A stretch of DNA of 64,000 nucleotides from Kerstersia gyiorum (GTDB taxonomy: Bacteria; Pseudomonadota; Gammaproteobacteria; Burkholderiales; Burkholderiaceae_B): contig NZ_SGWZ01000006.1 in NCBI RefSeq assembly GCF_004216755.1, positions 1 through 64,000 on the forward strand, given 5' to 3'. This document shows, piece after piece, positions 16,890-26,108 of this stretch (positions are counted from its first letter, which is position 1; the number at the start of each line of letters is the position of its first letter). The position numbers were made by a program, and so were the translations under genes. A model generated the notes under the pieces. The model saw only the letters and a program-made list of their open reading frames with translations. It was not told the origin of the DNA and ran no database searches.

Positions 16890-17675
16890 TCAGTCGGGAG
16901 GATACAGCGCCAGCAGTTCCGCACTGGGTTTGATGTAATGCCAGCGCCGGCCCGCATGCAGGCCGGTCAACCGGTGCAGCTTGGCCAGCATTTCCGCATA
17001 GGACAAGGGCGCGCCCACGCCATCCAGCACACTGACGCCGTCAATCTCATAAATATCATTGGCCGCCAGCACTTCTGCCACCAGCCCTTCGGCGGGCACA
17101 ATCAGGTCCGCCCCTGCGGCAATGGCGCGCCGCGCCGTTGCCGTGAAAGCAGCAATGTAATCGCCCGGCTCCAGGAACATCTGCTCGATGGCGCGTTCGG
17201 GCAACTGCGGTTCAATGACATAAATGCCGCTGATGCGCGCTTCCAGACGATGGCGCTGCATGGCATTTTTCAGGAACCACTGGTTTTCCTCGTTCAAGGT
17301 CACCAGGCCGATCTGCTGCGCCATGGAACAGGAAATCAGCACCGTGCTTTCCGGCATGGAAATCACCGGAATATCGACCAGCGAACGGCACTCGCGCAAC
17401 AAGGGTTCGGTATAGGTACCGATCACGAAGGCGTCATAGCCCTCTTGTTCAGCGCGGTGCACGTTATGCAGCAATTGCCGGCTCATGGCCTTGTGATAGG
17501 CGTATGGCACTTTCATCACTTCGCTGGGCGACTTGCCATGCCACATGGATTCCGGCACGCCATGCAGGATGATTTCCGTGCCGGGATTGGCAATGCGCGC
17601 ATAGTGCCGCGCCAGCGATTCCCGGTAAACCGGATAGTTGTCCAGATCCACGCTGGACTGATGCCAGATTTTCAT
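16890..17675 (-). CDS. Asp/Glu/hydantoin racemase-fold protein lacking the catalytic cysteines
   Basis: 261 residues, similar along its length to hydantoin racemase (HyuE). In HyuE the two catalytic cysteines lie in the segments VIACFGDP and LLGCAGM. Here the matching segments read VIGTYTEP (T87 in place of Cys) and IVPAEGLV (A195-E196), so neither cysteine is present; other cysteines (C96, C116) are outside the motifs. The rest of the fold is preserved, including DIPVISMPEST and the terminal DGVGAPLSYAEML. It probably binds a small acid or amide but works by a different mechanism. In an operon with a TRAP transporter and an SDR. Confidence 0.82.
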   Translation of the reverse strand: MKIWHQSSVDLDNYPVYRESLARHYARIANPGTEIILHGVPESMWHGKSPSEVMKVPYAYHKAMSRQLLHNVHRAEQEGYDAFVIGTYTEPLLRECRSLVDIPVISMPESTVLISCSMAQQIGLVTLNEENQWFLKNAMQRHRLEARISGIYVIEPQLPERAIEQMFLEPGDYIAAFTATARRAIAAGADLIVPAEGLVAEVLAANDIYEIDGVSVLDGVGAPLSYAEMLAKLHRLTGLHAGRRWHYIKPSAELLALYPPD

Positions 17676-17685
17676 CCCTGCCCCC

Positions 17686-18447
17686 TCAGACCATGTAATA
17701 GCCGCCGTTGACGTCCAGCGTGCTACCCGTCACATAGGCCGCCAGCGGATTCACCAGATAGGTCACGGCCGCCGCTACCTCGTCCGGCTGGCCCACGCGC
17801 GCGAGCGGCACCAGGCCCACGGCCCCCGCATCATCCTTGCGGTCCAGGCGCGTGCGCAGCATGGGCGTATCAATCAGGCCGGGCGCCACCACGTTGGCGG
17901 TAATGTTCAAGGGCGCCATTTCACGCGCCAGCGCCTTGGTGAACGCAATGACGGCGGCCTTGCTGGCCACATAGGCGGTGCAAGAGCGGTAACCGCCCAG
18001 TTGCGCCGCTGTCGAGGCGAAATTGATGATGCGGCCGTGCTGGATGGAGGCATCGGCCTGCATCACAAACGCCCGGCATACGGCATAGGTGCCAAAAGCG
18101 TTGACCGCAAAAACTTTTTCCCACAGTTCCGGGGTCGTGTTGCGCACGTCTATCACCGCGCCGCCCTCACCAACAGGCGAGACCGCCGCCGTGTTCACCA
18201 GCACGGACAACTGCACCCCTTCATCACGCAGGCGGGCGAACAAAGACTCCACCGAAGCCATATTGCTGATATCCACGCTTGCGGTGCGGTGGCCGTGGCC
18301 GGGCAAAGCCGCTGCCAGCGCCTGCAAGGGCGCGGCATCCAAGTCGGCCAGGACGACCTGCAAGCCCTGCTGCGCCAATGTCCGGCAAACCGACTGGCCA
18401 ATGCCGCCAGCCGCGCCAGTCACCAGGGCAATACGATTTTCACTCAT
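17686..18447 (-). CDS. Short-chain dehydrogenase/reductase
   Basis: 253-residue classical SDR. NAD(P)-binding TGAAGGIG at 10-17, adenine-ring D in VLADLD (suggesting NAD preference), LVNTAA in place of the usual NNAG, catalytic serine in NFASTAAQ, and YVASK (Tyr-x-x-x-Lys). C-terminal VTGSTLDVNGGYYMV is standard. GAGGAG precedes the ATG. Lies between the TRAP permease and the racemase-like gene with ten-base gaps on both sides. Probably oxidises a hydroxyacid imported by the TRAP system; substrate unknown. Confidence 0.9.
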   Translation of the reverse strand: MSENRIALVTGAAGGIGQSVCRTLAQQGLQVVLADLDAAPLQALAAALPGHGHRTASVDISNMASVESLFARLRDEGVQLSVLVNTAAVSPVGEGGAVIDVRNTTPELWEKVFAVNAFGTYAVCRAFVMQADASIQHGRIINFASTAAQLGGYRSCTAYVASKAAVIAFTKALAREMAPLNITANVVAPGLIDTPMLRTRLDRKDDAGAVGLVPLARVGQPDEVAAAVTYLVNPLAAYVTGSTLDVNGGYYMV

Positions 18448-18457
18448 AGTTTGCTCC

Positions 18458-20374
18458 TCAACTGCTGCTCAAGAAGCCAGGCAGCCACATGGTGATCATG
18501 GGGAATGCCGTCAGCAGAATGACGCGCACCAGATCCGCCATCAGGAACGGCGTCACGCCGCGGAAAATGGTAGCCAGCGGCAAGCGGTCCCCCACCACAC
18601 TGCGCATAACGAATACGTTCATTCCCAGCGGCGGCGTAATCATGCCGATTTCAACCAGCGACAAGGTCACGACGCCCCACCAGATCAGGTCATAGTCCAT
18701 GCCGACAATCAGGGGCACCACCAGCGGCGTGGTCACCAGCACGGCGGCCAGCGTATCGAACACCGTCCCCAGCAGCAGATAGAACAGCACCAGCCCGAAC
18801 AGGATCAGCCAATGCGGCATGACATTGATATCTACCAGGCTCAAGACCAGCTGGGTGATATCCGTGAAGCTCATGAAACTGGCGAAAATGTTCGCGCCAA
18901 TGAAGATCACATAAATGGCGCCGGCATTGATCGCCGTATCAATCAGCGAAGCCTTGAACTTCTCCAGCGTGAACCCTTTGGTGCCAACGGCAAAGACAAA
19001 AGCCAGCAAAGCGCCGACAGAAGCAGCTTCCTGCGTGGTGAACATGCCGCCATACAGCCCGCCCAGCACCAGCGCGAACAGCAGCACCGGCCGCCAGGCC
19101 TTGATCATGGCCGCGCGCGCCACCTGCCAGTCGAATTGTTCGACATCCGGGGCCAGGCTGGGCTTGAGCCGCACAGAGATGAAAATGGCCACGACATACA
19201 TGGACAGCGCCAACAGGCCCGGAATCAAGGCCGCCTGGAACGCCACCTGAATGGATTGCTCCACCACCACGCAATAGACGATCAGCACCACCGATGGCGG
19301 AATCAAGGCGCCCAGCGTGCCGCCGGCGGCAATACAGCCTGCCGCCAGGCTATGCGCGTAATTGCGGCGCTCCATTTCCACAAAGGCGACCTTGCCGAAG
19401 GTAGCCGTGGTGGCAATCGACGAACCGCAGATCGCGCCAAAACCGCCGCATCCCAGCACCGAGGCCATGGCCAGGCCGCCGCGGCGCGACCCCAGCAGCG
19501 CCGTGCCGGAATTGAAAATATCCCCCGACAGGCCGGCCCAGGTGGCGAAATTACCCATCAGCAGGAACAGCGGAATCGCCGCCATATCCATACTCGTCAG
19601 AGCGCGCCCCACTTCATTCTGCGACACCACGAGCGCTTGCTCCGCCCCCAGCGTCAAAGCCAGGCTGGCCACGCCGACCAGCGCCAGCGAAACACCGATA
19701 GGAATCTGCGCGGCAATCAGCAGGTACAGCACCACAAACGCCATGCTGGCCTGCATGCCCGGGCTGCTATCTTCATTGATGAACAGCACGGTCAGCACAG
19801 CGCACACGGCAATCGTGCCGGCTGTCACCAGCGCGCCACGCCAGAATCCGGGCTGCGCATAAGCACGGGTGCGCAGCATCGCATACCAGCGCTGCAACGC
19901 CTGAATCAGCACCAGCAGCGCCGCCAGCGACATCAGTACACCGGCCACCGCCCACCAGCCTGCGGTGTGCCAGCCGACCACCATGGTTTTCTCGCCATAC
20001 TCCTGCGCGTCCTGCGCGCGGAAGAGCAAGACAGCCGCCAGCCAGCCAAATACCGCGACCTCCGCCAGCTCGCACAAAAGGCGCACCGCCATCTGGTTGC
20101 TGCCTGCGACCGCCTTCATCACATCCATGCGGATGTTCAGATGGCGCACGAATACCAGCCCGGAAAACCCGGACACAATAATGGCCATGAACAAGCCGTT
20201 CAGTTCAAACAGGCCGCGCACCGTGTATGGCGTGAAAGCGCGCAGGATGATATCCACCAGCGTCCCGGCCGACACGGCCAGGAGCAGCGTCAGCGCTGCC
20301 CAGGCCATGACTTTGCAGAACTGGTCCTGCCAATCAGCCTTGGCGGGAATTTCCGCGATATTGGCCGAGCTCAT
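18458..20374 (-). CDS. TRAP transporter, fused small and large membrane subunits (DctQM)
   Basis: 638 residues. The first ~180 residues form a DctQ-like four-helix small subunit (RHLNIRMDV segment); the rest is a DctM-like large subunit with MGNFATWAGLSGDIFNSG, GGFGAICGSSIATTATFGKV and ITPPLGMNVFVM, the signature segments of the family. It imports an organic acid with sodium, using the binding protein encoded just upstream (two-base gap). Fused QM subunits are a known variant; the second TRAP system of this window has separate genes. Confidence 0.94.
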   Translation of the reverse strand: MSSANIAEIPAKADWQDQFCKVMAWAALTLLLAVSAGTLVDIILRAFTPYTVRGLFELNGLFMAIIVSGFSGLVFVRHLNIRMDVMKAVAGSNQMAVRLLCELAEVAVFGWLAAVLLFRAQDAQEYGEKTMVVGWHTAGWWAVAGVLMSLAALLVLIQALQRWYAMLRTRAYAQPGFWRGALVTAGTIAVCAVLTVLFINEDSSPGMQASMAFVVLYLLIAAQIPIGVSLALVGVASLALTLGAEQALVVSQNEVGRALTSMDMAAIPLFLLMGNFATWAGLSGDIFNSGTALLGSRRGGLAMASVLGCGGFGAICGSSIATTATFGKVAFVEMERRNYAHSLAAGCIAAGGTLGALIPPSVVLIVYCVVVEQSIQVAFQAALIPGLLALSMYVVAIFISVRLKPSLAPDVEQFDWQVARAAMIKAWRPVLLFALVLGGLYGGMFTTQEAASVGALLAFVFAVGTKGFTLEKFKASLIDTAINAGAIYVIFIGANIFASFMSFTDITQLVLSLVDINVMPHWLILFGLVLFYLLLGTVFDTLAAVLVTTPLVVPLIVGMDYDLIWWGVVTLSLVEIGMITPPLGMNVFVMRSVVGDRLPLATIFRGVTPFLMADLVRVILLTAFPMITMWLPGFLSSS

Positions 20375-20376
20375 GC

Positions 20377-21387
20377 TTATTGCGCTCCGCGTTGCGATTC
20401 AAGGGCTTCGGTATAGACTTCCCAAACGCGCTCGCCCTGCGGCACGCTGCCCACCCATTTCTCGATCACCGGCTGCACGGCTGCCGTCCAGCGTTCCACA
20501 TCCGCAGCGTCAGGCGTCACGATGGTATGCGCGGGATTCTGCTGCAACAGTTGCTTCAGGCGTTCGTTTTCGCCCCCCAGGCCTTCGGACCAGCGGCCAA
20601 CAAAGTTGGCGCCGCCATGTTTTTCCAGCGCCGCTTTGGCTTCCGGCGCCAGGCGGTCGTACGCGCGTTTATTGATCACCAGGAACACCGTGCTGGACCC
20701 CATGGGCACGTCGATGTGATAGGGCACGAAATCCAGTACCTGCCAGGTATAGACCGCGTTCCAGTCATTCAGGCTGCCGCTGAGCGTCTTCTTGGACAGG
20801 TTTTCCGCCGTCTGCGGCACAGGCAGGCCGACCGGGATGATGCCCAGGGCTTCCACCGAGGCGCTGGCCAGCGGGCCGGCCGCGCGGATGCGCTGGCCCT
20901 TGAAATCATCCAGCGACTTGATTTCGCTGACGCCGTGCGCCGTCAAAATACCCGACGACACCAGCGCGAACACTTTCACATCGTCAAAGCCATCCATCAG
21001 GCCTTCTTCATGCAGGCGCCAAACGCCCGTCGATGCTTCGCGCACGGTTTGCGCCTGAAACGGAATCTCCGGGATATCGGCAACCTTGAAGCGGCCCGGG
21101 GTATAGCCCGTCACCCCCCAGCCCATGTCCACCAGGCCTCGGCGCACAGCGTCAAAAGTATCCTCGGCCTTGACCAGCGAACCGCCGGAATACAGCTGGA
21201 TTTTCAGCGTGCCTTGCGAATCCGCTTCAATGTCCTTGATCAGCGGCTCGAACATTCCCTTGGTCAGATAGGCCGTCGGGCCAGCGAAATTGGAAAACTT
21301 CAAGGTCGTGGGTTTGGCTTGGGCCAGTGCTGCCGTTCCGCATGCCATCGACAGGGAACAGACTGCCGCCATGAGAATTCGTTTCAT
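20377..21387 (-). CDS. TRAP transporter solute-binding protein (DctP family)
   Basis: 336 residues with signal peptide MKRILMAAVCSLSMACGTAALAQA. Mature protein begins KPTTLKFSNFAGP. The usual carboxylate-binding arginine lies in FKGQRIRAAGP near residue 170. First gene of a six-gene leftward operon: P, QM, SDR, racemase-like, IclR, IclR. A preceding 424-base gap holds the presumed promoter and an inverted repeat. Ligand not readable from sequence. Confidence 0.93.
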   Translation of the reverse strand: MKRILMAAVCSLSMACGTAALAQAKPTTLKFSNFAGPTAYLTKGMFEPLIKDIEADSQGTLKIQLYSGGSLVKAEDTFDAVRRGLVDMGWGVTGYTPGRFKVADIPEIPFQAQTVREASTGVWRLHEEGLMDGFDDVKVFALVSSGILTAHGVSEIKSLDDFKGQRIRAAGPLASASVEALGIIPVGLPVPQTAENLSKKTLSGSLNDWNAVYTWQVLDFVPYHIDVPMGSSTVFLVINKRAYDRLAPEAKAALEKHGGANFVGRWSEGLGGENERLKQLLQQNPAHTIVTPDAADVERWTAAVQPVIEKWVGSVPQGERVWEVYTEALESQRGAQ

Positions 21388-21489
21388 CTTTATCTCCGTA
21401 TTTTGATGGGCTACCGGGCCTGGCTTTGCCTGGGCGGCGCCTTGCCTGCCCCCGGTGCCCTGCCGCGCGATCCAACTGTTTTTTTTCTA

Positions 21490-21503
21490 ACAGATCGGTC
21501 TGT
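21490..21503. promoter_or_regulatory. Palindrome upstream of the TRAP operon, candidate IclR site
   Basis: ACAGA-TCGG-TCTGT, a perfect 5+5 inverted repeat with 4-base centre, 103 bases upstream of the dctP start. IclR-type regulators bind short palindromes of this size. Which of the two IclR proteins would bind is not known. Confidence 0.35.
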
Positions 21504-21720
21504 CCGGCAGGTTCGGTGGATTACACACACTCGCCCAGCGCAGAGCAATCGAAATCCTTGATGCGTTCACCTGGTAAACACAGAACTGGGAATAACCCTA
21601 GCTTCCCGCCAGGATCTGGCAGGAAAAATAATTCACCAGATGAACATAAGTACCCGCTTGAACATCAAAACACTGAATGACCGGCGACGGCGCTGCCCAA
21701 AACCTGGGCCCATAAACCAT

Positions 21721-21753
21721 CATGGCACTGCCGGCTGAACCGGCAGTGCCATG
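21721..21753. terminator. Strong hairpin downstream of the hydrolase gene
   Basis: Perfect 14-base-pair stem (21721-21734 with 21740-21753) and a 5-base loop, about 60 bases beyond the stop of the leftward hydrolase gene. No T-run follows on the minus strand, so it is a hairpin terminator candidate rather than a textbook one. Confidence 0.5.
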
Positions 21754-21811
21754 AAAAATCAGTCCTGAGCGTTTTGACAGCCCGGCGGCCCGGCAGCCCC
21801 CATGTAACTTA

Positions 21812-22609
21812 TTACGCGGGAGGCAGGTCTTGCAGCCACGCAGTGATGGCTGCCAGCAAGACCTGCGGTTTTTCCCGGTGGGGAATATGGCCGCAATCTT
21901 CCAGCACGCGGAAAGTCACCGGCCCCTGAATACTGTCAGCGATACGCTGGGGCTGGGCCAGTGAACCGTACTCGTCACGGTCGCCATGCAGCACCAGCGC
22001 TGGGCATCGCACTTGCGGCAATTCCGCCCCCATATTCCAGCTGGAAAAATCCGGGGACGTCCAGGTATCCGCCCAGGAATCCAGTACCCAGCGCGCCTGG
22101 GCGCCATGGTATTTCTCCAGGCGCGCGAACTGGGCGGGATCCCTGAACATATTCCTGGCATCAACAATGCCCGCCACAATGCGCTCATCCACATAGGCCT
22201 GCGCCGCGATCGTAATCAAACCCTGACAGCGGGCATGCTGGGCCGCGCTGGCAATTCCCATGCAGCCGCCAATACTATGACCTAGCGCAAGAAATGCATC
22301 AGCCTGGGCCTGCGCCAATACCTGGGGCAAAAATGTGCGTGATTCATCCTGCACATAGTCCATGGACAGCTGCCCCGGATGCGGGTCGGAGCCGCCGAAG
22401 CCCAAGCGGTCATAGGCAATCACCCGCCTGCCTGCGGCAGCAGCCAGGCGTTCCGGAAAGTCCCGCCATAAGGCAATACTGCCCAGGGAATCATGCAGCA
22501 TGACGATGGGGGCCAAGGTACGGCCAGCGTCCGCCGGCTCCCACTGGCGGGCGGCGAGCCGGCCCAATGCGGTATCCACGCTGAAATCGGAAACAATCAT
22601 GGCGGTCAT
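21812..22609 (-). CDS. Alpha/beta hydrolase
   Basis: 265 residues. Nucleophile serine in LGHSIGGCMG near residue 110, acid in LHGDRDEYG, histidine in CGHIPHREKP; HDSLGS forms the oxyanion hole. The start at 22609 is preferred over 22624 because CTGGAG lies at the right distance. Monocistronic, between two catabolic clusters. The pattern fits a small-ester or lactone hydrolase; substrate unknown. Confidence 0.87.
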   Translation of the reverse strand: MTAMIVSDFSVDTALGRLAARQWEPADAGRTLAPIVMLHDSLGSIALWRDFPERLAAAAGRRVIAYDRLGFGGSDPHPGQLSMDYVQDESRTFLPQVLAQAQADAFLALGHSIGGCMGIASAAQHARCQGLITIAAQAYVDERIVAGIVDARNMFRDPAQFARLEKYHGAQARWVLDSWADTWTSPDFSSWNMGAELPQVRCPALVLHGDRDEYGSLAQPQRIADSIQGPVTFRVLEDCGHIPHREKPQVLLAAITAWLQDLPPA

Positions 22610-22789
22610 GCAAGCTCCAGGCAAACCGTGCCGGCGCGACAGGCCCGGCCAAACAAATAGCGTACCGCATGACGCTACGGCAACTTGAAGCCAACAGGGC
22701 TGCCTGCCGAATCGGGATTTACCCGCGCAGGCCTGCCTCCACGCGCGGCAAACCGTGGCCGCCCCTGAGGTTTTGAGGCGTTTTCAGGC

Positions 22790-23296
22790 TTATTCCTGAC
22801 GCGGCTCCGGACGCGGAATCCGGTAAATCACAGCCTGGTATTTAGGGGTGCTTTCGCTGGCAAACACGGTGCCGCCCAAGGCTTGCGCAATCCGCCGGCT
22901 GGCATGATTTTCCTCGGCAACCGGATAGATAAAGGCCGCAACAGGCAAACGCTGCGCGCCCCAGTGCGCGACCGCGGCCACGGCTTCGCCGCCATAGCCT
23001 TGCCCGTGCGCATCCTCCCGGATCCAGATACCCAGTTCCGGCTCTGGCTCCGCCGTCCGGTACAAACCCGCCAACCCCATGAATTGCCCATCGGCCAGCG
23101 TCCGGATCGTAAAAACAAAATCACTGCCTTCGGCGATTTTCCATAACCATTGGCGCCAGATCAGTTCGAACACCGCCGCTGAGGCCGGAGGCTCAAATGC
23201 CATATAGCGGGTCAGCGTGGGCGTCATGCAGGCAAATGCCTCATTGGCATCAGCTGCCGCAAACGGGCGCAAGCTTAGGCGAGCGGTCTGGATCAT
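22790..23296 (-). CDS. GNAT-family acetyltransferase
   Basis: 168 residues, RimJ/RimL-like: MIQTARLSLRPF start, ELGIWIREDAHGQGYGGEAVAA acetyl-CoA-binding region, and NHASRRIAQALGGTVF near the C-terminus. The start at 23296 is chosen because the family begins with this motif; an upstream in-frame extension to 23422 encodes a Leu/Cys-rich stretch unlike the family. The ribosome binding site is weak. Target amine unknown. Confidence 0.85.
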   Translation of the reverse strand: MIQTARLSLRPFAAADANEAFACMTPTLTRYMAFEPPASAAVFELIWRQWLWKIAEGSDFVFTIRTLADGQFMGLAGLYRTAEPEPELGIWIREDAHGQGYGGEAVAAVAHWGAQRLPVAAFIYPVAEENHASRRIAQALGGTVFASESTPKYQAVIYRIPRPEPRQE

Positions 23297-23357
23297 GGTC
23301 AGGATAGCGGGCAAGATCCGCAGCAAGAAGGAGCGGCAAAAAAGGGCGCCAAAAAGA

Positions 23358-23383
23358 GCGCAAACAGGGGGCGCAAACAGGGG
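23358..23383. repeat. Short tandem repeat, 13-base unit x 2
   Basis: Two perfect copies of GCGCAAACAGGGG (23358-23370, 23371-23383) and seven bases of a third, in the 155-base gap between the acetyltransferase and the aldehyde dehydrogenase. No function assigned. Confidence 0.8.
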
Positions 23384-23451
23384 GCGCAACAATGACAGCA
23401 GCCATGACATCATACCGGCCATTTTGCCCTGTTGCGCCGCCCCTCCTGCCG

Positions 23452-25041
23452 TTAAACCGCTGCTTCCGGCCGCCCATCACATAGCCGGGCAATCCCCAGC
23501 GGGTTGCCTGGCTGCAAGGCCGCCGGCAACAACGCCTCAGGAAAGTCCTGATAGCAGACCGGCCGCAGGAAACGGTCTATGGCCGTGGCGCCCACCGAGG
23601 TGAAGGCAGCATTCGAGGTTGCCGGAAAGGGGCCGCCATGCACCATGGCATGCGACACTTCCACACCCGTAGGAAAGCCGTTGACCAGCAAGCGGCCAGC
23701 CTTGCGTTCCAGGATAGGCACAAGCGGCCTGGCGGCGGCATGGTCGGCTTCATCCATGAGCAAAGTCGCCGTCAACTGCCCTTCCAGCTGTTCCGCCACC
23801 GTGACGAAATCCCCGGTGTCCTGAACACGAATCACCAGCCCCGCCGGCCCGAACACCTCTTCGCGCAGGGCCGGATTGCCGTGAAAGCCTGCCGCATCGG
23901 TGGCAAACAACATGGCCTGCGCCCGTGGCGGCGTCTGCGCCTGTGCAGCCTGGCCCTGCGCCAGACACTGCACTTGCGCGGCTGCCGTCAGGCGGGCAAC
24001 GCCCTCGTCATAGGCGCGCTGAATGCCCGCCGTCAGCATTACCCCTGCCGGATGCGCTGCCAGCGCTTGCGCCGCCGATGCCAGAAAGGCATCCAGACCA
24101 GGCCCGGCAGGCGCGATCAGCAGGCCGGGGTTGGTGCAAAACTGGCCGCACCCCAGCGTCAGCGACGCCACAAACGCCTGGCCAAGCTGCGCGCCCCGTT
24201 CGGCCAATGCCTGGGGAAACAGAAAGACCGGGTTGATGCTGCTCATTTCCGCATATACCGGTATGGGTTCCGGCCTGGCCTGGGCCAGGCGCACCAGCGC
24301 CAGCCCGCCCTGGCGCGATCCGGTAAAACCGACAGCCTTGATCGCGGGGTGAGACACCAGCGCGCTGCCCAAGGAAGTGCCCGCGCCAAACAGCAAGGAA
24401 AATACGCCTTCCGGCATGCCTGTCACTTGCGCGGCCTCGGCGATGGCTTGCCCGACCAGCTCCGACGTGCCCAGGTGCGCATTGTGCCCTTTCACAATGA
24501 CCGGCGCCCCCGCCGCCAAGGCGGATGCCGTATCGCCCCCGGCGACCGAAAACGCCAGCGGGAAATTGCTGGCGCCAAACACCGCCACGGGCCCCAAAGG
24601 CATTTTCGCCAAACGCAGATCACTGCGCGGCAAGGGGCTGCGCTCCGGCTCTGCCGGATCGACGCTGGCTGCCAGAAAGCGTCCGTCACGCACCACCTGC
24701 GCGAACAGGCGCAACTGCCCAACCGTCCGGCCGCGCTCGCCAGCCAGCCTGGCCAAGGGCAGGCCGGTTTCCGCATGGGCCCGTTCCAGCAAATCCTCGC
24801 CCAGCAACAGAATGCGGTTGGCAATTTCATCGAGGAATTGCGCCCGCTGCGCCAGCGGCAGACTGCGATAGTCATCGAACGCCGCTTGCGCCAGCGCCGC
24901 GGCCCGTTCTACATCAGCATCCGAACCGAATCCGAACATCGGCTCAAGATTTTCGCCGGTGGCGGGGTTAACGGCCTTCTGGCCCCCCGCCGTACCGAGA
25001 ATACGCTGATGGCCGATAAACATCTTACCGATCATCGTCAT
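23452..25041 (-). CDS. Alpha-ketoglutarate semialdehyde dehydrogenase
   Basis: 529 residues, longer type of aldehyde dehydrogenase that oxidises 2,5-dioxopentanoate to 2-oxoglutarate in sugar-acid and hydroxyproline catabolism. Visible: FGASNFPLAFSVAGGDTASA, GFTGSRQGG, catalytic glutamate in VYAEMSSINPV and catalytic cysteine in TLGCGQFCTNPG. It lies 24 bases downstream of kdgD, which makes its substrate, and the two form an operon. ATG codons at 25041 and 25035 are both possible. Confidence 0.93.
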   Translation of the reverse strand: MTMIGKMFIGHQRILGTAGGQKAVNPATGENLEPMFGFGSDADVERAAALAQAAFDDYRSLPLAQRAQFLDEIANRILLLGEDLLERAHAETGLPLARLAGERGRTVGQLRLFAQVVRDGRFLAASVDPAEPERSPLPRSDLRLAKMPLGPVAVFGASNFPLAFSVAGGDTASALAAGAPVIVKGHNAHLGTSELVGQAIAEAAQVTGMPEGVFSLLFGAGTSLGSALVSHPAIKAVGFTGSRQGGLALVRLAQARPEPIPVYAEMSSINPVFLFPQALAERGAQLGQAFVASLTLGCGQFCTNPGLLIAPAGPGLDAFLASAAQALAAHPAGVMLTAGIQRAYDEGVARLTAAAQVQCLAQGQAAQAQTPPRAQAMLFATDAAGFHGNPALREEVFGPAGLVIRVQDTGDFVTVAEQLEGQLTATLLMDEADHAAARPLVPILERKAGRLLVNGFPTGVEVSHAMVHGGPFPATSNAAFTSVGATAIDRFLRPVCYQDFPEALLPAALQPGNPLGIARLCDGRPEAAV

Positions 25042-25065
25042 GATTCCGTCCCGTCACAAAACCGC

Positions 25066-25980
25066 TTACTTGCCGCCGACCTTATCCATCAGCGCCTTCA
25101 GCGCCTGGACTTCCTCGGCTTCCAGATCCGTCAGCGGCGTGCGCACAGGCCCAGCCGGATGCCCCGCCAGACGGGCGCCCGCCTTCACGATACTGACGGC
25201 ATAGCCCTGTTTGCGGTTGCGGATATCCAGGTAAGGCAGGAAGAAATCATCAATCAGACGCGTCGTGAAGGCGTCGTCGCCCCGCGCCAGCGCGTTGTAG
25301 AAATCAATCGCTGTCTGCGGAATGAAGTTGAACACCGCCGACGAGTACACCGGAATCCCGATGGCCTTGTAAGCCGCCGCGTAAACCTCTGCCGTGGGCA
25401 AGCCGCCAAGATAAGTGAAACGATCGCCCAGCTTGCGGCGAATCCGCACCATGGGCTCGATATCGCCTACCCCGTCCTTGAAACCGATCAGGTTGGGATG
25501 CGCATCCGCCAGTTTTTCCAGCGATTCGGCGCTCAGGCGCGAGTTGGCCCGGTTATAGAACACCACCCCGATACGGGTCGAACGGCATACCTCGGCCACG
25601 TGAGCGGCAATCCCTTCTTCGCTGGCTTCGGTCAGGTAATGCGGCAGCAGCAAGATGCCATGCGCGCCCAGGCGTTCGGCCTCCTGCGCCTGGGCGATGG
25701 CCGTGCGCGTCGGGCCGCCCACGCCTGCCAGGATAGGCACTTTGCCAGCACCAGCCTGCACGGCAGTGCGGATAATGCCGCTGTATTCGTCGCCGCTGAT
25801 GGAAAACAGTTCGCCAGTCCCGCCAGCGGCGAACAAGGCGCTGGCGCCATAGGGGGCCAGCCACTCCAGCCGGGCGGCATACGACTTTTCATTGAAATTG
25901 CCTTGCTCGTCGAAATCCGTCAGCGGAAACGACAGCAAACCCTGCGAAAGAATATTTTTAAGTTCCAAAGGGGTAGTCAC
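25066..25980 (-). CDS. kdgD: 5-dehydro-4-deoxyglucarate dehydratase (decarboxylating)
   Basis: 304 residues; DHDPS/NAL superfamily. Converts 5-keto-4-deoxy-glucarate to alpha-ketoglutarate semialdehyde with loss of water and CO2. The sequence follows Pseudomonas KdgD closely: LLSFPLTDFDEQG, LEWLAPYGASALFAAGGTGE, Schiff-base lysine in IGFKDGVGDIE, tyrosine in VVFYNRANSRL, FFLPYLDIRNRKQGYAVSIVKAG. GTG at 25980 is preferred because GGAG is six bases upstream and the length then matches the family; an ATG at 26004 also exists. Related deaminases act on hydroxyproline-derived pyrrolines, but identity to KdgD is the better match. Confidence 0.92.
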   Translation of the reverse strand: MTTPLELKNILSQGLLSFPLTDFDEQGNFNEKSYAARLEWLAPYGASALFAAGGTGELFSISGDEYSGIIRTAVQAGAGKVPILAGVGGPTRTAIAQAQEAERLGAHGILLLPHYLTEASEEGIAAHVAEVCRSTRIGVVFYNRANSRLSAESLEKLADAHPNLIGFKDGVGDIEPMVRIRRKLGDRFTYLGGLPTAEVYAAAYKAIGIPVYSSAVFNFIPQTAIDFYNALARGDDAFTTRLIDDFFLPYLDIRNRKQGYAVSIVKAGARLAGHPAGPVRTPLTDLEAEEVQALKALMDKVGGK

Positions 25981-26008
25981 AGCTTTCTCCAATAATCGGG
26001 CCACAAGG

Positions 26009-26019
26009 ATGTACTACAA
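26009..26019. promoter_or_regulatory. Candidate FadR-type operator before kdgD
   Basis: Minus strand reads TTGTAGTACAT, ten of eleven positions of the FadR-subfamily consensus TNGTNNNACNA, 29 bases before the kdgD start. Similar boxes precede the TRAP operon (35825-35835 and 36008-36018). The FadR-type protein encoded next door is the obvious candidate to bind it. Weak by itself. Confidence 0.35.
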
Positions 26020-26108
26020 CAACATAGAGATATGTCATCATACAATATAGGAGATGAAAGACAAGCTAGGTAGAGACCCTTATGCAGATAGTTAAGCGAT
26101 GATGGCGT

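Larger units (their letters stand above)
21388..21811. other. Intergenic region with promoter of the TRAP operon
   Basis: No gene seen. The left part should hold the promoter of the leftward TRAP operon, including the inverted repeat at 21490-21503; the right part holds the strong hairpin at 21721-21753. Confidence 0.6.

Noticed and set aside
18089..20416. 775-residue open frame antisense to the fused TRAP permease
   Set aside because: Its His/Gln/Arg-rich product is typical of antisense frames in high-GC genes; the other strand encodes a clear DctQM protein.
25066..25980. KdgD-like gene as a hydroxyproline-pathway pyrroline deaminase
   Set aside because: The sequence follows Pseudomonas KdgD closely over its whole length, and no hydroxyproline epimerase or oxidase is nearby; noted as a weaker alternative.
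23638..25995. 785-residue open frame antisense to kdgD and the aldehyde dehydrogenase
   Set aside because: Same reason: a shadow of two well-matched genes on the other strand, with no domain recognisable.
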